NCBI GenBank assembly: GCA_007753915.1
Contig: CP036352.1
Span: forward strand, 3,225,306-3,289,305
DNA from: Phycisphaerae bacterium RAS2
GTDB lineage: Bacteria > Planctomycetota > Phycisphaerae > UBA1845 > UTPLA1
Direction: 5' to 3'
Length of the DNA stretch: 64,000 nucleotides
Made by a program: the position numbers and the translations under genes. Below, piece by piece: positions 54,707 to 62,739 of the stretch. How positions within the stretch are numbered: the stretch's first letter is position 1; every line of letters starts with the position of its first letter. The notes under the pieces are model-generated. The model saw only the letters and a list, made by a program, of their open reading frames with translations. It did no database searches and was not told where the DNA came from.

Positions 54707-55507
54707 ATGACTCGATCTCTCCGCCTTTACTCCGGCCGATCTCGAACGACTCTCATTCTGCTCGCCTTGCTGTTGCCCGCCCTCGGCATGTCCGGCGGTC
54801 AATGCGGCGGTTTTTCTTTTCCCCCCACAGGCGAATGCCCGGGCGACCCCGTGCCCTCCGTCGTTCTCAAAGTCACCAACGGCGCGGGGCAGGTGCTGCC
54901 GATCGCTTCGATCTCGTTCCGTGTCAACAGCGTCGGGCCGTTCACCGGCATCTGCTCCGACGGCATGTGCAACGGCATGGTCCTCGCGCTCGACACGCTC
55001 GGCACGTTTTCGATACAAGTGTCTGCACCGGGCTACCTGACCGCCAACCACTCCGTCACCGTCGTCGCCGCGGCCGACGGCTGCCACCCCGTCACGCAAA
55101 ACATCACCATTCCGCTGCAGCTCGACAACACCGTCGCCGTTCTGGCCGGCGCGTGGGAATCGACCAACGCCTACGGGCGCACGATCATCCGATTCGGCAA
55201 CAACGGGCAGGTGATCGGCGCGATTCTTTTCGATCGAACCATCGCCGGCGACGGGAACTTCTACGTGGCCTACAATAACCGGCCGATCCGCGGCGCACCC
55301 GGCCAGTCGGTCGTTCTGGCGACCGCGAACGAACCGACGCGCACCCTGAACACGGTGAACTTCGTGACCACGACACTGGGGTATCCGGTGGGATTTGAAA
55401 ACGCGGCGCTGTCGGCGGATTTTCTGTCGCTGCAGGGGATGCTGGCCGGCGTGCCGGTCACTTACGCACGTCTGTCGAGCATTCCCGGCCCGCTCATGGA
55501 CCCCTGA
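54707..55507 (+). CDS. Exported protein, unknown
   Basis: 266 residues. A signal-like N-terminus (TLILLALLLPALGMSGGQC) with a Cys near the end of the hydrophobic part suggests export, perhaps as a lipoprotein. A carboxypeptidase-regulatory/Ig-like beta fold follows (VVLKVTNGAGQVLPIASIS, then GTFSIQVSAPGYLTA), as in surface proteins with beta-sandwich domains. The C-terminal half is beta-rich. It overlaps by 46 nt, on the opposite strand, the PEP-CTERM gene that converges on it. Confidence 0.68.
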   Translation: MTRSLRLYSGRSRTTLILLALLLPALGMSGGQCGGFSFPPTGECPGDPVPSVVLKVTNGAGQVLPIASISFRVNSVGPFTGICSDGMCNGMVLALDTLGTFSIQVSAPGYLTANHSVTVVAAADGCHPVTQNITIPLQLDNTVAVLAGAWESTNAYGRTIIRFGNNGQVIGAILFDRTIAGDGNFYVAYNNRPIRGAPGQSVVLATANEPTRTLNTVNFVTTTLGYPVGFENAALSADFLSLQGMLAGVPVTYARLSSIPGPLMDP

Positions 55508-56256
55508 CGGCGGCGGCGCAGCACCAGCCCGCCCGCCCCGGCAAGCAGAAGCATCGCCGTCCCCGGCTCGGGCGCGGGCTCGCCATACAGCGTGAACGAC
55601 AGATCAAGGACCGAGCCGTTCTCATCCCAGAACGGCACGCCCAGAAGCGTATCGCCGATGTGCGGCACGGCCCCCTGTCCGCTGTTGACCGGCTGCCAGG
55701 TCCAGTACGGAAGAAAACCGACAACTGCCTGAATCTCCAGCCAGTAGGGAACATTCGAATCGAGCACCACGCCGGCCGGCAACGTCGCCGAGTAATCCCA
55801 GAATCGCTCACCGTTCTCATTCGGCTCGGCCAGCGTCGGAACGTCTTCAAAATGGTAAAGCGCCTGGGAATAGTCCGGTGATCCCATCGGTGTGCCGCCC
55901 GCGGGTTTCGGCCCGTTCATGTCCTGCGGCCAGATGATGATGTTGAACAGTCCCACCGGCACCGGCGTGCCCCCGCCCATCGGAATGGCGCCCGACCACG
56001 AAAGCGCCGTGAGCTTCCACTTGCCCGAGGGATCCACGCTTGGCATCAGGACGAAATCGTCCGCCGCGCCGGAATCCCACGGAAACAAGAAGCCGTCCTG
56101 CGAATTGGGCCCGGTGCAGAAGTAGCAGTTGCCGCCCAGGGAAGTGAAATTGTCGAAGGCGATCTCATCACCCCGAGCCAGACCGCACGCGGCCATGGAT
56201 AGCGCGCAGGCCATCGCGCTCGCGATGACACTCTTGCTCTGCAACGTGAATGACAC
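55462..56256 (-). CDS. PEP-CTERM exported protein
   Basis: 264 residues from the GTG at 56256, which has GGGAG 7 nt upstream. It has a signal peptide (VIASAMACALSMAACGLARG), a beta-rich central domain with CYFC, and a C-terminal exosortase signal EPAPEPGTAMLLLAGAGG followed by a hydrophobic helix and Arg tail (RRRRQGS). Some residues follow the Arg patch, slightly longer than usual. The central domain is not recognised. Its end overlaps the convergent gene by 46 nt. Confidence 0.8.
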   Translation of the reverse strand: MSFTLQSKSVIASAMACALSMAACGLARGDEIAFDNFTSLGGNCYFCTGPNSQDGFLFPWDSGAADDFVLMPSVDPSGKWKLTALSWSGAIPMGGGTPVPVGLFNIIIWPQDMNGPKPAGGTPMGSPDYSQALYHFEDVPTLAEPNENGERFWDYSATLPAGVVLDSNVPYWLEIQAVVGFLPYWTWQPVNSGQGAVPHIGDTLLGVPFWDENGSVLDLSFTLYGEPAPEPGTAMLLLAGAGGLVLRRRRQGSMSGPGMLDRRA

Positions 56257-56357
56257 GGCATGGCTCCCCTGTGCCCTCGTTATTATACACGCGCGCACAG
56301 GTTAATTGCCCGTTTCGGTGGTCAAAAAGCCCGCGGTTGTTCAGGAACTCAATGCCC

Positions 56358-56987
56358 CTACTTCAGCTCGACCGACCAGTAGGCGTTGTCCAAAAAGGCC
56401 TTCCAGCTCGAGTACCGGCCGTCCGACAGCTTCACGGTCAGCACCGGGTTGCGCTTGGGCTTCTTGGGGACAGTCGTGAGGTGCATGCCGGCCTGTTCCG
56501 GAGTGCGGCCGCCCTTGCGGATGTTGCACTTCAGACAGGCGCAGACGATGTTCTCCCACGTTGTCTTGCCGCCGAGGCTCTTGGGCACGACGTGATCCAG
56601 CGAGAGCTCGGTCGTCGGGAAGCGCCGGCCGCAATATTGACAACTGTTGCCATCCCGCGCGTAGATGTTCCGCCGGTTGAACTTCACCGCCTGCCGCGGC
56701 AGCCGGTCGTACACCGCCAGTCGAATGATCCGCGGCACGGCGATGTGCAGCCGCACCGTGCGAATCCAGTCGTGGGCATCCGGCTCAAACTCGCGCGCCA
56801 GCGAGCTTAGCTCGCACCACTCGGAGAAGTCGTAAGAAAGGAACTGGCCGCTCTCGAGGTGCACCACCTCCGCCAGCTCGCGACAGAGCAGGCTGAACGC
56901 CCGCTTCACGTTCACGACGCGAATCGCCAGGTAGTGCCGGTTTAGCACCAGGACATTGCACGTTGTCCCTGTCGCTTGAGCGTTCAC
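56358..56987 (-). CDS. HNH endonuclease-like protein
   Basis: 209 residues. Its HNH nuclease module contains CQYCGRRFPTTELSLDHVVP and the later Cys pair CLKCN, giving the two Cys pairs and central His of a zinc-stabilised HNH fold. An N-terminal helical domain of about 90 residues precedes it. The type is widespread in Planctomycetota; the biological role is unknown. GGAAG 6 nt before the GTG at 56987 supports that start; a GTG at 57008 lacks a site. Confidence 0.8.
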   Translation of the reverse strand: MNAQATGTTCNVLVLNRHYLAIRVVNVKRAFSLLCRELAEVVHLESGQFLSYDFSEWCELSSLAREFEPDAHDWIRTVRLHIAVPRIIRLAVYDRLPRQAVKFNRRNIYARDGNSCQYCGRRFPTTELSLDHVVPKSLGGKTTWENIVCACLKCNIRKGGRTPEQAGMHLTTVPKKPKRNPVLTVKLSDGRYSSWKAFLDNAYWSVELK

Positions 56988-57207
56988 GCTGCACTTCCAT
57001 CCCGGCACTTGTCGGGAACTCTGGTTATTTGGGTATTGCTCCCCGGCCGCGGCGCCTCATTTTCGCCCGCGCCGCCAGCGCTCCCTAGCCGTTGCTTCTA
57101 CCTAATCTTACGACTCCGTATCGACAATCGCAAGCGTCCGGTAAGTGCGCCTCATAGCCCATCCCTTTTCACAACGTCAATGTTTCCCGACAGGCTATCA
57201 TGCCGAC

Positions 57208-58251
57208 ATGATCTCCCCGGCCGATGCCCACCTGCTCGAAACCGCACTCGCCCGCCGCAAGTCGCTCATTGAATCCGGCGCGACCACCGCTTATCGAATT
57301 CTTAACGGAGCGGCCGACGGGCTGGACGGTGTCGTCATGGAGCGCTTCGGCCCCGCGCTCATCGTCCAATGGCACGAGGGGCGGGCCGATGTCCCGCTCG
57401 AACGGATGCAAACCATAGCCCAGGCCGCTCACGATTCGCTGGGTACAACGGGGGTCTATCTCAAGCGATTCGTGAAGGACCGCGCCGCCGCCGGGACCGA
57501 CGTCGACGTCCGCCATCGCGACGCGACGCCGTGGATCGGCGAGGCGACGCTCCCCGATATCACCATCGACGAACACGGCCTGCGATTCATCATTCGCCCC
57601 TACGATGGATTTTCCGTGGGCCTATTCCTTGAGCATCGCGACAATCGTCGCTTGATCCGCGAGCTGGCCGCCGGCCGGCGGGTGTTGAACCTGTTCGCCT
57701 ACACGTGCGGATTCTCGGTGGCGGCGGCGCTGGGCGGCGCGACCCTCGTGGCCGGCGCGGATCTCTCGCGCCGCTATCTCGAATGGGGGCGCGACAATTT
57801 CGCGCTCAACGGCATTGACACGCGCACGACGGGTGATGCGGCGGCGGCAAAGCCGGGCCAGGGCCTGGCGACGCGCTTCTATGCATCCGATGCGTTCGAT
57901 TTTTTTGGCCGGGCGCAGCGGCAGGCGCAGCAATACGACCTGATCGTGCTCGATCCGCCGACATTCTCACGCACGCGGCGGCCGGCGCGCGTCTTCGAGC
58001 TGGATGCCGACCTCGGTCGCCTGCTCGCGGGTGCGATCAGCCTGCTGGCCCCCGGGGGGCAACTGTTCTTCGCGACAAATTACCGACAAATGTCAATGAA
58101 GCGCATGGAGGCCCAGCTCCACGCCGCCGCCGAAGCATGCGACGGCCCCGGCGCACCCCGCCGCGCGCACATCCTCAAACGTCCGGCCCTGCCTGTCGAC
58201 TTCGCCGGCGACGAAGAGTATGCAAAGGCCGTCCTCGCGCGCGTGGACTGA
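57208..58251 (+). CDS. SAM-dependent RNA methyltransferase, RlmI-like
   Basis: 347 residues. A substrate-binding N-terminal domain is followed by a Rossmann methyltransferase: the SAM motif VLNLFAYTCGFSVAAA and the catalytic DPPTFSRT. This is the RlmI/RlmK class that makes 5-methylcytosine in 23S rRNA. The target position is inferred. Start chosen at ATG 57208. Confidence 0.85.
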   Translation: MISPADAHLLETALARRKSLIESGATTAYRILNGAADGLDGVVMERFGPALIVQWHEGRADVPLERMQTIAQAAHDSLGTTGVYLKRFVKDRAAAGTDVDVRHRDATPWIGEATLPDITIDEHGLRFIIRPYDGFSVGLFLEHRDNRRLIRELAAGRRVLNLFAYTCGFSVAAALGGATLVAGADLSRRYLEWGRDNFALNGIDTRTTGDAAAAKPGQGLATRFYASDAFDFFGRAQRQAQQYDLIVLDPPTFSRTRRPARVFELDADLGRLLAGAISLLAPGGQLFFATNYRQMSMKRMEAQLHAAAEACDGPGAPRRAHILKRPALPVDFAGDEEYAKAVLARVD

Positions 58252-58299
58252 TTCCGCCCCTACATCGCATTACGCTCGATTAATTCGATCGGAGCCAAC

Positions 58300-58335
58300 G
58301 TGAAACGAAGAAAGCGTCGATGGAAAGCGCGGTAA
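58300..58335 (+). CDS. Possible 11-residue highly basic micro-ORF
   Basis: GTG AAA... encodes MKRRKRRWKAR. GGAG lies 5 nt before the GTG. The peptide is almost entirely Arg/Lys. It lies between the RlmI-like gene and the hicA stop. Size is far below reliable coding detection; the only support is the ribosome site. Confidence 0.2.
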   Translation: MKRRKRRWKAR

Positions 58336-58347
58336 TAATACTCGCTA

Positions 58348-58590
58348 TCAGAGGTTCAACTCGTCCACCAACTCATCGCGAGTGATCCCGTGGTGCTCGG
58401 CAACTTGTTTGAGCAATTCGTTCAATGTACCAGACTTCATCTCACGATGAGCAGGAACGGCGATTCGATGCCGTCCATAGCGTTCGGTTACCAGGTGAAT
58501 GTGACTGCCTCGTTGCCCTATTCGAACGTAACCGAACCGCTCAAGCGCCCGGGCGAGATGCTCCCCAACCACGCCGCGCGGCAATCTCAC
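58348..58590 (-). CDS. hicA: HicA-type mRNA interferase toxin
   Basis: 80 residues of the double-stranded-RNA-binding HicA fold. The catalytic-type His lies in a GSHIHL segment, and the C-terminal helix matches other HicA proteins. The GTG start overlaps the hicB stop by 4 nt. Toxin acts by cutting mRNA; neutralised by HicB upstream. Confidence 0.85.
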   Translation of the reverse strand: MRLPRGVVGEHLARALERFGYVRIGQRGSHIHLVTERYGRHRIAVPAHREMKSGTLNELLKQVAEHHGITRDELVDELNL

Positions 58591-58811
58591 GCTACAACCT
58601 CGTCGCGCACAAAGTGAAGGCGTATCCGGCCCGGCTTGACGGGCTCATCCGCGAAGCGCCCGGCCACCGCATCCAACACCATCGCACGAAGGTCATCCAA
58701 GTCATCACCCTGGGTAAAGATCCCATACGGGTGACACACGGCGCTGTACCCGCCATCTTCGGGCTCTTCCTGAACAATGAATACGATTTCTTCAAGTTGA
58801 CTTGTGGACAT
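58587..58811 (-). CDS. hicB: HicB-type antitoxin
   Basis: 74 residues from the ATG at 58811, with AGGAG 7 nt upstream. The sequence contains a YSAVCHPYGIFTQGDDLDD core, as in HicB partial RNase-H-fold antitoxins. No DNA-binding C-terminal domain is seen, so this is the short form. It is encoded upstream of hicA, the reverse of the E. coli order. Confidence 0.83.
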   Translation of the reverse strand: MSTSQLEEIVFIVQEEPEDGGYSAVCHPYGIFTQGDDLDDLRAMVLDAVAGRFADEPVKPGRIRLHFVRDEVVA

Positions 58812-58901
58812 TGAAGCGCTCCTGACTAGTGAGTATATCGCGCGATGGACACAATCCCAAAGCGAATCCAACTCCCCGCTGTAGGCAAGGTTCTGGGACC
58901 C

Positions 58902-59681
58902 CTACTCCAACCCCTCAATAATCGCGATAACATCCTTCGGATCGGGCCGGTCGTGCGTCTTGCGCGCGATCCATCGCCACGCAACCCGCCCGGTGCGGTC
59001 GATCAGGTAGTGCGCGGGGATGGTCGTGTCCTTGTCCATGGTCGATTCATGAAAGAACAGCCCCAGTGCGCGAATCACGTTCACCTTCTCATCACTAAGA
59101 ATGTCGTAACTCAACTTCTGCCGCGTCGTGACGCCCTTGGCCTCTTTGACCGTGTCCGACGAAATGGCGACCAGCTTGCCGCCGACCGATTCAAGCTTCC
59201 TGCTTACAGCTTCGAGACCTCGAAGCTCGGACATGCACACCGGTCACCAATGCCCACGATAAAAGACCAGCAGCGCCGGGCCGTTGGCATGGAGCGACGC
59301 CAGCGAAACCGGTCGCCCCTCCTGATTGGGCAGCGTGAAATCGGCCACGCGATCCCCCACGGTCGGCGCGTTCGGCGCCTCGGGCTGGACCGACATCACA
59401 AACATGAAATACATGAAGAAGCTTCCCAGCAGCACGCTGGCCGCGCCGGTCGGCACCGTCCACCACGATCGGCAGCGCGCCATCGCCCACACGGAAATCG
59501 CCATCCCGATCAGCGCAACCACGATGTTCGGCAGCGCCGTCGAGCGAATCCACGGCACATCCATCAGCGGCATGTACGAAGCCATGCCGATCAGCGTGAC
59601 CGGCAGGCCGATCAGCGCGGCGCGCTTGGCGACCGTTCTACGAGACGCGGTCGCGGAACTCGGCGCGGGGGACGTTGTCAT
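58902..59681 (-). CDS. Membrane-anchored peroxiredoxin-like selenoprotein candidate (in-frame TGA = Sec)
   Basis: One frame of 259 residues read through a single TGA at 59246-59244. Three N-terminal membrane helices (about 20-96) are followed by a periplasmic AhpC/TSA thioredoxin fold beginning PTVGDRVADFTLP. The TGA falls in FYRGHW-TGA-PVCMSELRG, exactly where family members have the peroxidatic Cys (GHWCPVC). Before and after the TGA the frame, composition and family match continue without a shift. AAGGAG is 8 nt before the ATG at 59681. A hairpin with a G-containing loop follows the TGA, as in bacterial SECIS elements. TGA is a normal stop elsewhere here, so this is not a changed code. A simple nonsense mutation is the alternative. 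Confidence 0.8.
59208..59227 (-). promoter_or_regulatory. Candidate bacterial SECIS hairpin
   Basis: Starting 16 nt after the TGA, the mRNA reads AGCUUCGA-GGUC-UCGAAGCU, a perfect 8-bp stem (9 if the loop closes) with loop GGUC. Loop distance from UGA is 24 nt. SelB-binding hairpins usually have a short stem, a loop with a G in its first positions, and a loop 16-37 nt from the UGA; all three hold. The stem is also coding sequence (around SELRGLEAV). Confidence 0.7.
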
Positions 59682-59729
59682 GGATTACACTCCTTGTAAT
59701 TTTCACCGGCTCGACGTGAGCCACGAAGA

Positions 59730-60842
59730 TTATATCGCCCGCTTCAGCGAATCGACCGCCTTCTCCTCCAGCTTCAACGCCTGCCCCAGCACGTCGATCT
59801 GCTGCTGCCGCGTCTGATACGGCGGCACCGACCCGCCCGCTTCCTTCGCCGACGGCACATACGGCAGGTTCTGAATCAACAGGCGAACTTCCTGATCGTA
59901 CCAGTCGGCCGCCATCGACCAGTGCATCTCCTTGCTGGAGAATGACCGCGCCTTGTCGCGCAGATACCGCACCGCCGCCGCCCGCGAATCAATTAGATTC
60001 ACGTACAGCCAGAAGTTCGCGTGCACGTACGACGCATCGCGCGGCGCGCGAAGCTGCGCCATCCACGTCTCGAACGCTTTGCGACCCGTCACATACGCCC
60101 CCGTCTGCCGCACCTGTTCAAACATCCCGATCCCGCGACGCAAACCATCCACGTGCACCTGCAAACTCGCCGGCCGCGTCCGCGCGCCGGTCAACAGGAT
60201 CACGCCCGTCGGCCAACCCTTCGCCACGCGGTCAACCGATTCGGCCCCGTCGTTGTACGCCCGGCAGAGCCAGGTGCGATCCGGCCGATACCCGACGATC
60301 AGCCCCCAGTCCTCCGGCGGCATGATGTTCGCCGCCAGCACCGGCACGCGCCGGTCAATGCTGTCGCGCACGGCCTGCAGCAGCGCGTCGCTCGCCGTCA
60401 GGTCCTCGCGCAGCACGACGCGAAAGTCGTAGCTCCAGCCGATCGCCGCCATGAGCGTATCCAGACATCCGTCGCCGACCGCCGGATCGGCCGCGCCGCC
60501 GTCCCATCCGCTCGCGCGCACCTGAAGCCGAAAGGCGTGCCCGCTCATTCCCATGAGATCGTCGTACGAGATCGGCCGGCCGAGCGCCTCCAGCGCGATC
60601 TCGAGGCAATGCATCAGCGAGCAGTCCTTGCCACGCGCGAAACCAACCAGCGGCGACAGCCCTGCCAGCTTCGCGCCGTTCGCGCCTTCGCGCTCCAGGC
60701 GCAACCGCGGCAGGTCCGCCTGCGACGGCGCGGACGTGGCGCCCGGGTTCGGTCCGCCGCACGACGCGCAGGCCGCCGCCGCGATCAAGAGTGCCACGCG
60801 GCACATCGCGCGAAATGAATATACGAATCGTGAAGTCGCCAT
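59730..60842 (-). CDS. Lipoprotein with BtrH-like N-terminal domain
   Basis: 370 residues. A signal with a Cys-rich end (LLIAAAACASCGG) precedes a domain with CSLMHCLEIALEALGRPISY and a later NIMPPEDWGLIVGYR, resembling the BtrH N-terminal/papain-like family. The remaining C-terminal half is helical and Trp-rich. Activity is not evident. It is 12 nt downstream of the transporter gene on the same strand. Confidence 0.62.
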   Translation of the reverse strand: MATSRFVYSFRAMCRVALLIAAAACASCGGPNPGATSAPSQADLPRLRLEREGANGAKLAGLSPLVGFARGKDCSLMHCLEIALEALGRPISYDDLMGMSGHAFRLQVRASGWDGGAADPAVGDGCLDTLMAAIGWSYDFRVVLREDLTASDALLQAVRDSIDRRVPVLAANIMPPEDWGLIVGYRPDRTWLCRAYNDGAESVDRVAKGWPTGVILLTGARTRPASLQVHVDGLRRGIGMFEQVRQTGAYVTGRKAFETWMAQLRAPRDASYVHANFWLYVNLIDSRAAAVRYLRDKARSFSSKEMHWSMAADWYDQEVRLLIQNLPYVPSAKEAGGSVPPYQTRQQQIDVLGQALKLEEKAVDSLKRAI

Positions 60843-60854
60843 CTCGGCCCTACG

Positions 60855-62540
60855 CTACCGCGCCGACCCGCGCGCTTCCAGCATCGGCCATGGCGACAGC
60901 GCCCGCGCCCAAAGCCAGATTGGAAGCAGTCGCCCCAGGATCAGGATGCCGATCAGGAGCAGTCGCCCGGCCCACGGAAGATGCGTCGTCAGGCCGGTCG
61001 ACATCCCGACGTTGTTCGCCGCCGTCACCGCCTCGAAGGCAATTTCGTAAAGCGTCCCGTCGCAACACATACGCAGCGAGAGGATCGCCAGCGCGGTCAG
61101 CCCCAGCGACGCAAGCGGAATGAGCGCGAGTCGCCCGAGGACTCGCCGACGCATCGCCATGAGCGGCAGCACGGTCAGTCGAAATCCGCCGGTCATGCCG
61201 CCGATCGACCCGCCGAGCACTGCGCCTGCCATGATCGTGGCATATCCCGGCCAGGAGATCCCGCCCTGCGAGACGGTGAAGCTCTGCAGCCCCGCCGACC
61301 GCGTCGCCGCCGCGAACACGCAGAACGACCACCGCTCGCCGTGCGACATCTGATCGTGCAGCGACGGCAGCGCGCCGCCAAACTCGACCGGCCGCGTCGG
61401 CGTCAGGTGCGCCGGCAGAAATCGCGGCGTCTCGCAGAAGAACAGCGTGAGCGCCACGACGGCCAGCGCGCCGCCAAAGACACCCGTCTCCCACATCGCC
61501 CACGCCCCGCCGCGCGGCGAGTCGATCCCCTCCCCACCGCCGCCCGCGCCCGGCGATGGCCGCAGCAGCGCCATCACCACGGGCAAGCCCAGCGACCCCA
61601 GCACCGCCAGAATCGTGACACTCGCGAACGCCAACGGGTTGCGAAGCTCCGCCGCCAGACCCGACGCCTTCAACGTCCACCCCGCGTTGAACAGCGCGCT
61701 CGCCGCATGAACCACGCTCCACCCCGCCCGCACGTCGGCCGTCGGCGCATCCGTCGACGACCACACCGGATACAGCAGCGCCGCGCCAGCCAGCAACACC
61801 GCCGCCGCGGCCTTCAACACTGTCGCGACGGGCAACGCACGCCCGATCAGCGGCTGCACCAGCGACGTCCCCACCGCCAGCCACGCCAGCCCCGACAGCA
61901 CCGTCACCCCGAAGACCACCGCCTGCCCCGCGCGCGAAAAATCCTCGCCGAGGCTGTACACCGTGTGACCCGACAGGCAGCCGGCCGAAACCGACGTCAC
62001 CGCGCAGCTCAACACGTGCGACCAGAAATTGTGACGGTAATCCGGCACTCCGCTGCGCGTGGCGATCGGCAGCGCCAGCACCAGCGTCGCAGCGACAATC
62101 AGCACGCCCCAACCGGGCAGCACGTGCGCCAGCACACGCCGCGCGTCGCTCACGTCGCCCTCGATGCCCGCCAACACCCGCGACAGCCACCCCAGCACAG
62201 CCGACCCCGCCAGAAACAACGTCGGCCCCAACAGGATGAACTCCACGCGCCGAGCGCGCAACGCCAAAACCGCTCCCAGCACGCTGACCATTGCGAACAG
62301 CGCGCGATCCAAGCCGCTCGCAATCGCTCGATGCCGTCCGAACGCCGCGCGGCCCCAAACCAGACACACCGGTAATTGCAGCAGCGGCGCCAACCACGCA
62401 ACCGGCCACGGCGAACCATCGGCCCGAAGCATGAAAGCCCCCGCCAGACCGACGACGAGGAACGCCGCAAACGGTCGGCCCAAGGGGGGGGTGACAATCT
62501 CTGTCACTGACGAACCCGGTTTAGAACGCTCTCGCGGCAT
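60855..62540 (-). CDS. TrkH/KtrB-family potassium transporter subunit
   Basis: 561 residues, about ten hydrophobic helices. Four pore-loop segments with a conserved Gly are visible: TSVSAGCLSG, SALFNAGWTL, ATRSAGLQSF and TAANNVGMSTGL. GGSIGGMTGGFR follows, as in the TrkH/TrkG/KtrB family. No TrkA/KtrA regulator is seen nearby. Transport of K+ is inferred. Confidence 0.8.
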   Translation of the reverse strand: MPRERSKPGSSVTEIVTPPLGRPFAAFLVVGLAGAFMLRADGSPWPVAWLAPLLQLPVCLVWGRAAFGRHRAIASGLDRALFAMVSVLGAVLALRARRVEFILLGPTLFLAGSAVLGWLSRVLAGIEGDVSDARRVLAHVLPGWGVLIVAATLVLALPIATRSGVPDYRHNFWSHVLSCAVTSVSAGCLSGHTVYSLGEDFSRAGQAVVFGVTVLSGLAWLAVGTSLVQPLIGRALPVATVLKAAAAVLLAGAALLYPVWSSTDAPTADVRAGWSVVHAASALFNAGWTLKASGLAAELRNPLAFASVTILAVLGSLGLPVVMALLRPSPGAGGGGEGIDSPRGGAWAMWETGVFGGALAVVALTLFFCETPRFLPAHLTPTRPVEFGGALPSLHDQMSHGERWSFCVFAAATRSAGLQSFTVSQGGISWPGYATIMAGAVLGGSIGGMTGGFRLTVLPLMAMRRRVLGRLALIPLASLGLTALAILSLRMCCDGTLYEIAFEAVTAANNVGMSTGLTTHLPWAGRLLLIGILILGRLLPIWLWARALSPWPMLEARGSAR

Positions 62541-62606
62541 TTGGGCAGACTATCGCCCTGCTCGGCGCTTGACAATGAGCAACGAGGCGATTGTATGAAG
62601 CAACTG

Positions 62607-62645
62607 CGAGCGGATTGTTTGGGGCAAATTGCTTCGAGCGGATTG
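62607..62645. repeat. Direct 11-bp repeats upstream of the S24 repressor gene
   Basis: CGAGCGGATTG occurs at 62607-62617 and 62635-62645, 28 nt apart. Related GGGGCAAATTG / GGGGCGAACA and a CCGCTTCGAA near-complement of TTCGAGCGG follow up to about 62700. The spacing and location suggest repeated protein-binding sites, but function is not shown. Confidence 0.6.
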
Positions 62646-62739
62646 CTTTCAACAGTCCGCCGCGGGCAGACCGCTTCGAACAGATCGCCCGGGGCGAACA
62701 ACTTACTGGGGGCTTCCATCGTAACGGATGCGATGAGCC

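Noticed and set aside
59244-59681. Two separate genes or a pseudogene at the peroxiredoxin locus
   Set aside because: The frame is unbroken apart from one TGA at the catalytic position with a hairpin after it; a Sec gene explains this better, though a nonsense mutation is not excluded.
60850-62409. 519-residue second frame on the minus strand within the transporter gene
   Set aside because: Same-strand shadow; Gly/Ala/Arg-rich and lacks membrane pattern, while the other frame shows TrkH features.
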